DNA of 64,000 nt, taken from assembly GCF_001936475.1 (NCBI RefSeq), contig NZ_MSPQ01000001.1, positions 124,001 to 188,000 on the forward strand. The letters are read 5' to 3'. Within the stretch, counting starts at the first letter, position 1, and every line of letters starts with the position of its first letter. The translations under genes were made by a program, and so were the position numbers. The notes under the pieces were generated by a model. That model was not told the origin of the DNA and ran no database searches. It saw nothing but the letters and a program-made list of their open reading frames with translations. The DNA is from Algoriphagus marinus. Its GTDB lineage: Bacteria; Bacteroidota; Bacteroidia; Cytophagales; Cyclobacteriaceae. Of the stretch, positions 42,080 to 49,883 are shown one piece after another.

Positions 42080-43087
42080 TTATAATTTTTCTAGAATTTC
42101 TTTTGCTCCGCCTTTGATGAGACGAATTTGGGTAAATCCCAGTTGATTAAGTATTTCGGCAGCAGTCTTACTACGTTTACCAGTTTGACAAAAGATGCAA
42201 ATTTCTTCTCCCTTATCAAATAATTTTACCTTTTCGGCAAGTGTTGAAAGCGGAGTATTTAGAAAGTTTTCTTTTAAAATCTCCGGTTTTTCGTCCTTTT
42301 CCCGAACATCCAACACTCTCCCCTTAGATTGGATTACTTCTTCAATGGAAATGTATGGAAAGGAAATTTGTTCCAATCTGGAGTTATTTTCTGGTCTCTT
42401 TTCAAATTCAAAAATCTGCTGGCTACAAGAAAGCAAATCGTAAATCAATACTTTTCCCGAAAGTACCTTCCCGAATCCTCCTACTATTTTAATCGCCTCA
42501 TTGGCCTGCAGCATTCCTATCAATCCTACTGTGGTGCCTATGACACCGGCATCTGAACAGGAAATTGCACCTGCGTCAGCAATCGGAAAAAGGTCTTTGT
42601 AATTTGGACCATTCTCAAAATTGAAAACCGATACTTGCCCATGAAACTGATGAATAGAACCATAAACCCAAGGAATACCTAGCTCTTCACAAAAATCATT
42701 CAAGAGGTATCTTGCCGAAATCTCATCGGTTGCATCAATGATCAAATCAAAGTTTTGAAGCTGATCCTTTGCATTTGAAACCTCCAAAAATAAATCAATT
42801 GCGTGGACCTCCACTTCTGGAAAATTTGTGTTCAAATACTTTTTTGCCTCTTGGGATTTTAAAAGGCCAATTTGATTTTGGGAATAAAGTAACTGTCGAT
42901 GAAGGTTGCTAGCGGCAATTCGATCTCCATCCATAATCCCAAGGGTTCCTATTCCTGCAGCCGCCAAATAAGGTAATACTGCACAACCTAGTCCTCCTGC
43001 CCCGACGACTAGGATTTTGGAGTCTTTCAGCTTTTTTTGACCTGAAACTCCCAACTGAGGCAATATAATTTGTCGGCTATAGTCCAT
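42080..43087 (-). CDS. moeB: MoeB/ThiF-type MoaD-adenylyltransferase with C-terminal rhodanese domain
   Basis: The 335-residue protein adenylates the MoaD C-terminus; its C-terminal rhodanese domain (about 255-335) would supply sulfur, with Cys in FCQTGKRSK. The E1 domain shows VVGAGGLGCAVLPYLAAAGI and the MoeB-type catalytic Cys in AISCSDAGVIG. The zinc cysteines of E. coli MoeB are absent: the first pair reads NYKD in GPNYKDLFP and the second pair is missing near KRPENNSR. The GG of moaD (next gene, 3 bp upstream) makes the pairing clear. ThiF is the alternative name, but the cluster points to molybdopterin. Confidence 0.9.
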   Translation of the reverse strand: MDYSRQIILPQLGVSGQKKLKDSKILVVGAGGLGCAVLPYLAAAGIGTLGIMDGDRIAASNLHRQLLYSQNQIGLLKSQEAKKYLNTNFPEVEVHAIDLFLEVSNAKDQLQNFDLIIDATDEISARYLLNDFCEELGIPWVYGSIHQFHGQVSVFNFENGPNYKDLFPIADAGAISCSDAGVIGTTVGLIGMLQANEAIKIVGGFGKVLSGKVLIYDLLSCSQQIFEFEKRPENNSRLEQISFPYISIEEVIQSKGRVLDVREKDEKPEILKENFLNTPLSTLAEKVKLFDKGEEICIFCQTGKRSKTAAEILNQLGFTQIRLIKGGAKEILEKL

Positions 43088-43090
43088 TGG

Positions 43091-43327
43091 TTATCCACCT
43101 GAAAAGGCTGGTAATAACGCGATTTCGTCTCCGTCCTTTAATTCCAGCCCATCCATTTCCTTGACAATTTTACGATTTACAGCGATTTGAAATTCATAGG
43201 AATCAAGCTGATACTTTTCTGTCAAATCCCCAATCAGAGATTTTAAAGTTATGCCTGGGGAGGAAATTGTTTCTCCTTCGCTTTTTGCTGCTTCAGCTAT
43301 GATTCCAAAATAGTGGACCTTAATCAT
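43091..43327 (-). CDS. moaD: Molybdopterin synthase sulfur carrier subunit (MoaD/ThiS fold)
   Basis: The 78-residue ubiquitin-like sulfur carrier ends in Gly-Gly (LLPAFSGG), which is adenylated by MoeB and then thiocarboxylated. The first strand MIKVHYFGIIAEAAKSEGET and DGDEIALLPAFSGG are the MoaD signature, and length is normal. It lies 3 bp before moeB, so translation is tight. A ThiS role is possible from fold alone but the neighbourhood argues for MoaD. Confidence 0.92.
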   Translation of the reverse strand: MIKVHYFGIIAEAAKSEGETISSPGITLKSLIGDLTEKYQLDSYEFQIAVNRKIVKEMDGLELKDGDEIALLPAFSGG

Positions 43328-43522
43328 GATTTTTTTTCTAAGCCTTCAATTTACAAAAGGGCAGCATAACAACTCCAATTTTTGAACATTGATTTACGTC
43401 CAAATATGTAATGGAAATTAGATTAAAACCTGAAATCCCTTCGATAAAAGGAATGGCTGAGGGACAAAAAAAGTTTCGCCACCATGTGTCACACCTTCGA
43501 AAATAAAGGCCGGTAAATAGAA

Positions 43523-44695
43523 CTATCGATTTATTGGTAGAAAAGAAACTGACTCCCCTTTACCTATTTCTACTTGATCGGAGGGAAAAAAAAGAATTGC
43601 ATTTGCCATGGCAAAAGAAATCAACATGCTGGAAGCTTGTTTTTGGAGCACTTCAATTTCCCCATTTTCCTCAGTGGACAATAGAAAGAGTGCTTTCCCA
43701 AACTTATTTTCTACTGCTTTCTTCAGGATTCCTTTTTGGAAATTCATCTGGATTGGGAGTCCGGAAATCATTTTTCGAAGTGCTGGAGCCACATAAATCA
43801 AGAAGCACATCATGGTAGAGGCGGGATTTCCCGGAAGTGCAAAAACTTGCTTTTCCCCTTTCTTACCATACCAAAGAGGTTTACCTGGTTTTTGATTGAC
43901 CTTGTAGAAAATCTGCTTAACTCCGTTGCTTAGCATAGCCTCTTCTACAAAGTCATAATCCCCAACTGAAATTCCTCCGGAGACGATTAAAACATCCGAT
44001 TCCAAACCTTTCGAGATCGCCTCATTCGTAGCATTCTGATCGTCTCGGCATTGGATAATTTGATGCACAGGGATTCCCATTGCCTCAATTGCCTGCTGAA
44101 TCATCAGCGAATTACTCTCATAGATTTTTCCATCGGAAAGGGGTTGATCAAGTGGTTGAATCTCATTTCCCGTGACAATAATGCTGACCGTCGGCTTGGA
44201 AATGACAGGAACCAAGGTCAATCCAAAGCCTGCTAAAAATCCGATTAATGGAGCATTGATTTTAATTCCTTCATGAAGTGCCAAGCTCCCTTTTTCGATC
44301 TGCTCACCAATCGATCTCACATTGGCAAACTGCTCTGGCATTTTAAGAATGCGGATTCCGTTTTCGGTTTTTTCGACATGTTCCTGCATCACCACCGTGT
44401 CGGCTAAGTCCGGAACTCGAGCTCCTGTAAAGATCCGAACTGCTTGATTTTTTGACATGGGGATTTCCAAAGAATCCCCTGCTTTCGATTCGCCTATAAC
44501 CTCAAGCTCATTAAGTCCGGTATGGATAAATGCGTATCCATCCATTGAGGATTGCCTGAATCGGGGCAGACTGAATGGAGCATAAATATCCGCTCCAAGC
44601 GTAGCGCCCATAACTGTTTGTATTGGCTGAGAAATCACCTCCAACTTTGAGGTATTTTGATCAATAAGACTTAGGGCCTCTGTTACAGAAATCAT
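43523..44695 (-). CDS. moeA: Molybdopterin molybdotransferase
   Basis: MoeA (390 residues) inserts molybdate into adenylated molybdopterin. The segments FRQSSMDGYAF, IFTGARVPDLADTVVMQE, IIVTGNEI, LIVSGGISVGDYDFVEEAM and FALPGNPASTMMCFLIYV are the MoeA signatures across its four domains. The gene heads the molybdenum cluster, with 195 bp to moaD. No riboswitch structure was recognised in that gap or upstream of moeA. Confidence 0.95.
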   Translation of the reverse strand: MISVTEALSLIDQNTSKLEVISQPIQTVMGATLGADIYAPFSLPRFRQSSMDGYAFIHTGLNELEVIGESKAGDSLEIPMSKNQAVRIFTGARVPDLADTVVMQEHVEKTENGIRILKMPEQFANVRSIGEQIEKGSLALHEGIKINAPLIGFLAGFGLTLVPVISKPTVSIIVTGNEIQPLDQPLSDGKIYESNSLMIQQAIEAMGIPVHQIIQCRDDQNATNEAISKGLESDVLIVSGGISVGDYDFVEEAMLSNGVKQIFYKVNQKPGKPLWYGKKGEKQVFALPGNPASTMMCFLIYVAPALRKMISGLPIQMNFQKGILKKAVENKFGKALFLLSTEENGEIEVLQKQASSMLISFAMANAILFFPSDQVEIGKGESVSFLPINR

Positions 44696-44754
44696 ACCGC
44701 TAACCTAAGAAAACAAATCAATATTCACCCATTACAAGCTTTTGGAATCGACTC

Positions 44755-44788
44755 AAAAAAAATCAAGCCTCCAAAGTTGGAAGCTTGA
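44755..44788 (-). terminator. Terminator of the lemA-TPM-TPM operon
   Basis: On the minus strand TCAAGCTTCC (44788-44779) pairs with GGAGGCTTGA (44772-44763) over a six-base loop, then about eight T (A run at 44755-44762). Confidence 0.8.
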
Positions 44789-44820
44789 CAAATTTTTAAA
44801 TTCTAAACTATTGATGGAAT

Positions 44821-45618
44821 TTACCAGCTTCCACCAGCTCCGCCACCGCCAAAACTTCCACCACCGAAGCCACCAAAACCGCCTCCGCCACCTCCACCGA
44901 ATGAACCTCTTCCAGAGGAGAAGTCTCCATATTTTCCACCGCCACCTTTCAGCATATTGGCCAACATAATAGTAGTCCAAAGATCAACTCCTCCACCTTT
45001 GCCACCCATATGGTTATTATTGTCATTCTTGTTGCGAAGTAATGGCAAAATCACAAAGAAAAATATAAAGACCAAAAGCATGATCAAAGCACCTCCGCTA
45101 TTCCCATCAGATTGAACCTCCTCCGCAGTATACTCTCCTGAAGCCAGCTTGATAATCATATCAGTGGCTTGATCGAACCCTTGATAGAATTCGCCTTTTT
45201 TGAAATTTGGGATAATCAAATTTTGAACAATTCGCTTGGCTAGCGCATCGGGCACTGCACCTTCCATCCCGTAGCCAGTCGCAATGAATACATCACGATC
45301 TTCCATTGCTGCGAGAATCAGAATTCCATTATCATTTAATCCACCTCCAATACCCCATTTTTCTCCCAATTGAAAGGCATAATCCGAAATATCATATTGC
45401 CCAACTGACTTCAAGATCACGATCGCAATTTGTGTTGAAGTACTGTCATTGTATGCAACTAGCTTATTTTCCAGTTGGGCTATTTCCGACGGTGAAAGCG
45501 TCTGAGTAAAATCATTCACCAATCTGGGAGGATTTGGTTTAGGCGGAAAGTCCTGTGCTAATAGCCCAGAAACATTAGAAAGGAATAAAAGAAATAGGAG
45601 GATTGAAGTAGCCTTCAT
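44821..45618 (-). CDS. Secreted TPM-domain protein with glycine-rich tail
   Basis: About 265 residues from ATG 45618; an in-frame start lies further upstream (45672) but would overlap the preceding TPM gene heavily. It has a signal peptide (MKATSILLFLLFLSNVSGLLA). The TPM domain (about 30-165: FTQTLSPSEIAQLENKLVAY, GIGGGLNDNGILILAAMEDR) is followed by a membrane segment (about 185-205, LIMLLVFIFFFVILPLL). A tail of Gly/Phe/Ser (GGGGGGGFGGFGGGSFGGG) ends the protein. TPM proteins are linked to photosystem repair in plants and to LemA in bacteria; their bacterial role is poorly defined. It starts 1 bp after the stop of the previous gene. Confidence 0.88.
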   Translation of the reverse strand: MKATSILLFLLFLSNVSGLLAQDFPPKPNPPRLVNDFTQTLSPSEIAQLENKLVAYNDSTSTQIAIVILKSVGQYDISDYAFQLGEKWGIGGGLNDNGILILAAMEDRDVFIATGYGMEGAVPDALAKRIVQNLIIPNFKKGEFYQGFDQATDMIIKLASGEYTAEEVQSDGNSGGALIMLLVFIFFFVILPLLRNKNDNNNHMGGKGGGVDLWTTIMLANMLKGGGGKYGDFSSGRGSFGGGGGGGFGGFGGGSFGGGGAGGSW

Positions 45619-45619
45619 T

Positions 45620-46054
45620 TTATCCAAAGGAAATTTCATCCGGTAGTTCGTTTTGATCGGAACCCTTGTCATAAGGAAAGAAATGGTAGAGCTCTTCTCC
45701 CGCCATTTCTATCCCTGTGATGAGCCCTGTTGTAAATTGGCCGGAGCGAAAATTCTCAGCCATTTTTTCTTTGATTTTTTCCCAAAAATCTGCTTCCACA
45801 ACTTGGTTGATTCCTGCGTCACCCAAGATGGCAAACTTGTGATCTTCTACTGCCAAATAGAAGAGTACACCATTTCGATCTTTGGTTTGATACATCTTTA
45901 AAGTTTCGAAAAGCATTGCAGCACGATCCATCAGGTCGCCCTTGCAATGATTTTCGATATGAACTTGGATTTCTCCTGATGTACGTGTTTCAGCAGCTCG
46001 GATTGCGGATACTATTGCCTCCCGATCTGCTGGTGAGAATAATTTCTCAGCCAT
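45620..46054 (-). CDS. TPM-domain protein, short form
   Basis: The 144-residue protein is the TPM/YgcG-type domain alone, without clear signal peptide: SPADREAIVSAIRAAETRTS, KTKDRNGVLFYLAVEDHK-like block and NFRSGQFTTGLITGIEMAGEE. It lies 11 bp after lemA and 1 bp before the secreted TPM gene: operon of three. It has no tail or anchor, so probably works with its neighbours on the cytoplasmic or membrane side; that is inference. Confidence 0.85.
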   Translation of the reverse strand: MAEKLFSPADREAIVSAIRAAETRTSGEIQVHIENHCKGDLMDRAAMLFETLKMYQTKDRNGVLFYLAVEDHKFAILGDAGINQVVEADFWEKIKEKMAENFRSGQFTTGLITGIEMAGEELYHFFPYDKGSDQNELPDEISFG

Positions 46055-46065
46055 GATTTTGGTTA

Positions 46066-46656
46066 TTAAAATTGTACGCTTGGTGCATTCTCGGCTCCTT
46101 CAGAAGCTGTGAAAGTTCCCTTAGCCTCAAATCCATACCAACCTGCGAATATGTTATTTGGGAATATTCTGATTTCTTTATTATACGCCACCACTGATTC
46201 GTTGAAATTACGTCTGGCGACAGCGATTCTATTTTCTGTGCCTTCGAGCTGAGCCTGAAGTTCCAAGAAGTTTTGGTTAGCTTTCAAATCAGGATATCGC
46301 TCTACCGTCACCAGTAATCTACTAAGGGCACCTGATAGTTGATCTTGAGCTTGCTGGAATTGCGCAATATTGGATTCATTCAAATTGGTCGGGTCGATAG
46401 TCATCGAGGTTGCCTTAGCTCTAGCTTCAATCACTCCGGTCAGGGTTTCCTGCTCAAAGTCAGCATATCCTTTTACTGTATTTACTAAGTTGGGAATCAG
46501 ATCAGCTCTTCGCTGGTATTGGGTCTCAACTTCTGCCCACTGTCCATTTATAGTTTCTTCTGCTTGCACAAAAGAATTATACGACCCTACAGCCTTACTG
46601 TAAATAAAGATTCCAATAACGCCTAGTACTAGAATTGGGATTAATAGTTTTTTCAT
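46066..46656 (-). CDS. lemA: LemA family protein
   Basis: The protein has 196 residues. An N-terminal membrane segment (KLLIPILVLGVIGIFIYSK) is followed by a helical LemA domain with the conserved SYNSFVQAEETINGQWAEV, YQRRADLIPNLVNTVKGYAD and NIFAGWYGFEAKGTF. LemA proteins are of unknown function; in many bacteria they are encoded next to TPM-domain genes, as here. It leads the operon. Confidence 0.93.
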   Translation of the reverse strand: MKKLLIPILVLGVIGIFIYSKAVGSYNSFVQAEETINGQWAEVETQYQRRADLIPNLVNTVKGYADFEQETLTGVIEARAKATSMTIDPTNLNESNIAQFQQAQDQLSGALSRLLVTVERYPDLKANQNFLELQAQLEGTENRIAVARRNFNESVVAYNKEIRIFPNNIFAGWYGFEAKGTFTASEGAENAPSVQF

Positions 46657-46764
46657 TTTAGATGGGTTTTCAAAACGTTGATATCACGAATAAAAAGACA
46701 AGAAGTTTTCTTCCTGCTTCGAAATTCAAAAATACCGTTTTTAAGTTAAAGGCTAAAGAATTGC

Positions 46765-48018
46765 TCAAATCTGTTTTTGAAGCCTTACTCTTACACTTAG
46801 GCTTTCCCATTTTTTAGAATTTACAGGATCATACCTTCGGAGCTCAAGTTCAATGACCCGGCCTTCTTCAGATCGTAGCAATTTATTGATCTCCACGAGC
46901 TCCCAAATGAAGACCGGAACTTTGTTAATTGCAATAATTTCATCAAGCGGAAGCGCTCCAGATCTTGCTCCGGGGGAGTTTTCCCGGACATCGGAAATAA
47001 AAAACCGAGTCTGATCCACTGGCAATTTTTTAATTGACAACCCACTCATGTCAAATTCAAAAGGAGAATAAAAATTACTCGCCTTCTTAATAAAAATACG
47101 CTCTCTTGGATAGTCAAAAATCACCTTTGTTCTTCCTAAGACCTCAGCTCCGAGGCTTCCCTGTCGACCGGAATCCTTGATCACATAGCTAAAAGCAGTG
47201 GTGTCCGGGTAAGAGGTCAGTACCTCTTCCAGTTTGAGGTTCGCAATTTTGAGGTAATCTACTCGTCCAATGAAACCATATAAAAGTCCACCCAAGCTTT
47301 GTCCTATTTCCGATTCGATTACCTTGGAAGGCATTTCAATATCATCAGTGGTCTCTCGATTAAGAAGAAGACCATGGTTGGCACCGGTATCAATCAAAAG
47401 CTTTGGCTCAATGATTTTTCCGCTTTTTTGCTTCACCTTGGCTTGTACATAAGGCTTATTATCCTCTACCGAAAGCTCCAGTTTTTTGAAAAAAGGGGGC
47501 CTCCATTTCAATGCTTTGTTTTTAAAAAAATCCAACTTTCCATCATCATAATTGATTCGAATCGGATTGTATTTGAAGAACTCGTAGCCTAGAATCCCAT
47601 AAACTGGCACTCCTATGACTGATTCTAATTCGAGAAAATCCTCTTCCAAAACCAAAAGATTTTGAAAATTTCCAACAATTGGGCCTAGATCCAATTGATT
47701 GACCGGAGACACAGATGCCATCAAATTGGTCGTTCCATCTGCACCGACCAAACTCAATCTCCTACTGTATTCGAGCCCGAGCTCATCTCCAAGCGTCTTA
47801 CTGAACAGAATGTTTGCCCGTACTCCTGTATCGATCATAAAATTTACAGGTTGGTTGCCGTTGATAGATACTGGTACGATGATCAGACTATTCGATGAGT
47901 AAAAGGGAATGGTCACCTTTCGCTTATCTTCTTTCAAAAAAAATCCCGGCACCTGAGTCCAGCCTTGGAACCAGGAAATAAATAATAAGAAGTACGTTAG
48001 CGCAATCTTTTTAGGCAT
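46765..48018 (-). CDS. Retropepsin-like aspartic protease with PDZ domain
   Basis: The 417-residue protein has a signal peptide (about 1-20). Two aspartyl-protease half motifs are seen: FMIDTGVRANILF (about residue 62) and LLIDTGANHGLLLNRE (about 210). A PDZ-like segment follows at about 325-390 (ENSPGARSGALPLDEIIAIN). The two DTG units in a single chain make an intramolecular dimer with intact aspartates, suggesting an active periplasmic protease. Substrate and partner are unknown. It is 108 bp downstream of the lemA start region, not in that operon, since it is transcribed upstream of lemA on the same strand. Confidence 0.85.
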   Translation of the reverse strand: MPKKIALTYFLLFISWFQGWTQVPGFFLKEDKRKVTIPFYSSNSLIIVPVSINGNQPVNFMIDTGVRANILFSKTLGDELGLEYSRRLSLVGADGTTNLMASVSPVNQLDLGPIVGNFQNLLVLEEDFLELESVIGVPVYGILGYEFFKYNPIRINYDDGKLDFFKNKALKWRPPFFKKLELSVEDNKPYVQAKVKQKSGKIIEPKLLIDTGANHGLLLNRETTDDIEMPSKVIESEIGQSLGGLLYGFIGRVDYLKIANLKLEEVLTSYPDTTAFSYVIKDSGRQGSLGAEVLGRTKVIFDYPRERIFIKKASNFYSPFEFDMSGLSIKKLPVDQTRFFISDVRENSPGARSGALPLDEIIAINKVPVFIWELVEINKLLRSEEGRVIELELRRYDPVNSKKWESLSVRVRLQKQI

Positions 48019-48231
48019 TTGTAATCGAATGAGAATAATTAGATAGAAGTTAAAACATTTAAACTTAATCTTCTGATTTGACCTTTGTAACCAATAGCAA
48101 GGGGAAAAAGGTTTCGGTAATCAAACCGAATTAGTATTAATTTAGATTAAACCCAAATTACGATAGATTGGATTTGTGGTTTGTCAAAAAATAAAGAATG
48201 ATCCATCTTTAATTTTACGACTCAAAAAATT

Positions 48232-48702
48232 ATGGCCGATAAAGCGCTTATTGAAAAGGCGAAAAAAATCTTTGAAAACTTTCTTTTAAAGCAAGGAAGC
48301 CGTAAGACTCCGGAGAGATTTTCGGTAATCGATGAACTTTACTCCTTGCCCGAGGATGAGCACATGGATGTTGAGGGCCTTTTTCTTAGTATGAGAAACA
48401 AGGGCTATACTATAAGCAGAGCCACTATTTATAATACATTGGATCTTTTGGTAGAGAGTGGTCTTGCCGTAAAGCATCAATTCAAGGATAAGGTCGCTCT
48501 TTATGAACAGGCGCTAACTTATAAGCATCATGACCATCATGTATGCAATCAATGCAGGAAAATCCGGGAGTTTTCGGATCCAAAAATCAATGAAATCAAA
48601 GAAGCGATCGGGAAGAAATTTGAATCTAATATTCAAAGTCATTCACTTGTGCTCTATGGAGATTGTAAAATCGAAAACTGCGAAAACCTCCAAATTCACT
48701 AA
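48232..48702 (+). CDS. Fur-family metalloregulator
   Basis: The 156-residue protein has a winged-helix DNA-binding domain (NKGYTISRATIYNTLDLLVESGL, about residues 55-75) and a metal-binding C-terminal domain with the His cluster KHHDHHVCNQCRKIREF. A second Cys pair, CKIENC, lies near the C-terminus. The CxxC plus Cys pair suggests a structural zinc. Fur versus PerR or Zur cannot be decided from sequence. It is divergent from the protease gene and overlaps the SRPBCC gene end by 4 bp (convergent). Confidence 0.9.
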   Translation: MADKALIEKAKKIFENFLLKQGSRKTPERFSVIDELYSLPEDEHMDVEGLFLSMRNKGYTISRATIYNTLDLLVESGLAVKHQFKDKVALYEQALTYKHHDHHVCNQCRKIREFSDPKINEIKEAIGKKFESNIQSHSLVLYGDCKIENCENLQIH

Positions 48703-49133
48703 GTAAATATTTTCTTGTAAATAGGCTTTCGATAAGCAAACTGAAGAAGCATTGCCGGATAAAGCAGCCATGTAAGCAACAAAAATGGCGCTTGATACTC
48801 AATCTCATCTCTAATAATCGAGTTTTCACCATCCTTGATAATTCGATGTTTATGTGTCCACTTTTTTAGAAAAAAAGGAAGTTCAATTCCTTTATCGATA
48901 AAGTAAAACTCTTTTTCATCCGTCTGATCTTCAATGATTTTGCTAGTCCATTTTTGCTTGAAAAAAATAAAATTCAACTGAAGAGAAACCAAATCACCCG
49001 TGGATGATCCATCAAACCGGAGTAATTTGACAGGAGGAAAAGGTGGGCTTAGTTTGGTGAAAAGGCTCTCGTCAAACCCTTCTTTTACCTGCAGATATCC
49101 CTGCTCTACATGTGTCTCAATTACTAATTTCAT
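48699..49133 (-). CDS. SRPBCC/START-like ligand-binding protein
   Basis: About 144 residues from ATG 49133 (MKLVIETHVEQGYLQVKEGF); an upstream in-frame ATG overlaps the cox3 gene and is rejected. The pattern of a long beta-strand pair then helix, DESLFTKLSPPFPPVKLLRFDG, and the C-terminal helix TWLLYPAMLLQFAYRKPIYK resemble SRPBCC-fold proteins that hold hydrophobic ligands. Function is unknown. It ends 4 bp into the fur stop and starts 13 bp after the end of the cox3 gene. Confidence 0.75.
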   Translation of the reverse strand: MKLVIETHVEQGYLQVKEGFDESLFTKLSPPFPPVKLLRFDGSSTGDLVSLQLNFIFFKQKWTSKIIEDQTDEKEFYFIDKGIELPFFLKKWTHKHRIIKDGENSIIRDEIEYQAPFLLLTWLLYPAMLLQFAYRKPIYKKIFT

Positions 49134-49146
49134 AAAATAAGTGTGA

Positions 49147-49761
49147 TTAAAAGCTAAGGATAAACAAGACAAACAAGATAAGCCAAATCAAATCCATGAA
49201 ATGCCAGTAAACCGTAAAAAGCCTGATCCTCATTTTTTCAAAAGGATTAGTAAGTAAAATCAGATGTTGAATTTCATCTTGTTGCTTCTTCTTCATTTCA
49301 ATAAGAAGTATTATCGCAAAAATCATTGCACCAAGCAAGTGGAAAATATGGATGCCTGTCAGCAAGTAAAGAAAGCTACCACTTGGAATTCCCTGAAAAT
49401 CAATCCCCATCGCATCCAGCTCATACCATCCGACAATCTGTAGTCCCGTGAAAAGGATTCCAAGCCAAAGTGTATTTCGCAACGAGTTAATTAATTTATC
49501 TGTTCGCTCTTCGATAAAATAAAGTCTCATTTTAGTAGCGGTATAGCCGCTCAATATTAGTAAAAGCGTGGAAATCAAGAAAGCCACCGGAATGTGGTGA
49601 TTGAAGCCCTCTAGTTGGTTCAATCCTGAAAAAACAAATGCAACCACGAGAAACAGAAAGATCAGACCACTTCCTATCATTCCCAGATAAAGTAAGGTTT
49701 CGTAGGGATGCATGCGCTCCAATTTCTGAAACCAAGTTAATTGTGAACTTGAATTGCTCAT
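49147..49761 (-). CDS. Cytochrome c oxidase subunit III-like protein
   Basis: About 204 residues from ATG 49761 (MSNSSSQLTWFQKLERMHPY). It has five to six membrane segments and the COX3-type core YLLTGIHIFHLLGAMIFAII with later FTVYWHFMDLIWLILF, matching heme-copper oxidase subunit III. Subunits I and II are not in the window, so this is a lone copy here. Length is on the short side of COX3, typical of bacterial forms without the first two helices. It is 13 bp upstream of the SRPBCC gene. Confidence 0.88.
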   Translation of the reverse strand: MSNSSSQLTWFQKLERMHPYETLLYLGMIGSGLIFLFLVVAFVFSGLNQLEGFNHHIPVAFLISTLLLILSGYTATKMRLYFIEERTDKLINSLRNTLWLGILFTGLQIVGWYELDAMGIDFQGIPSGSFLYLLTGIHIFHLLGAMIFAIILLIEMKKKQQDEIQHLILLTNPFEKMRIRLFTVYWHFMDLIWLILFVLFILSF

Positions 49762-49883
49762 ATTCTGACAAACATTATAAAGGCGCATAGGTTCAGAAAT
49801 TTGTAAATCTAAATCAATTCAGAATCCGAGAACTGAGAATCCACTAACTTTGGGATTCGATTTCTCCTTCAAAATAAATCTCC

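Noticed and set aside
43091..43099. Single TTATCCACC near-match to a DnaA box
   Set aside because: It lies in the moaD coding end, has one mismatch and is isolated.
43328..43522. Possible molybdenum-cofactor riboswitch in the gap between moeA and moaD
   Set aside because: No conserved Moco-element stem pattern was recognisable by eye, and the gap is short and AT-rich.
44753..44980. 75-aa minus-strand ORF rich in Trp and Arg
   Set aside because: It lies out of frame within the glycine-rich end of the secreted TPM gene, and the composition follows from GGN-rich codons read in another frame.
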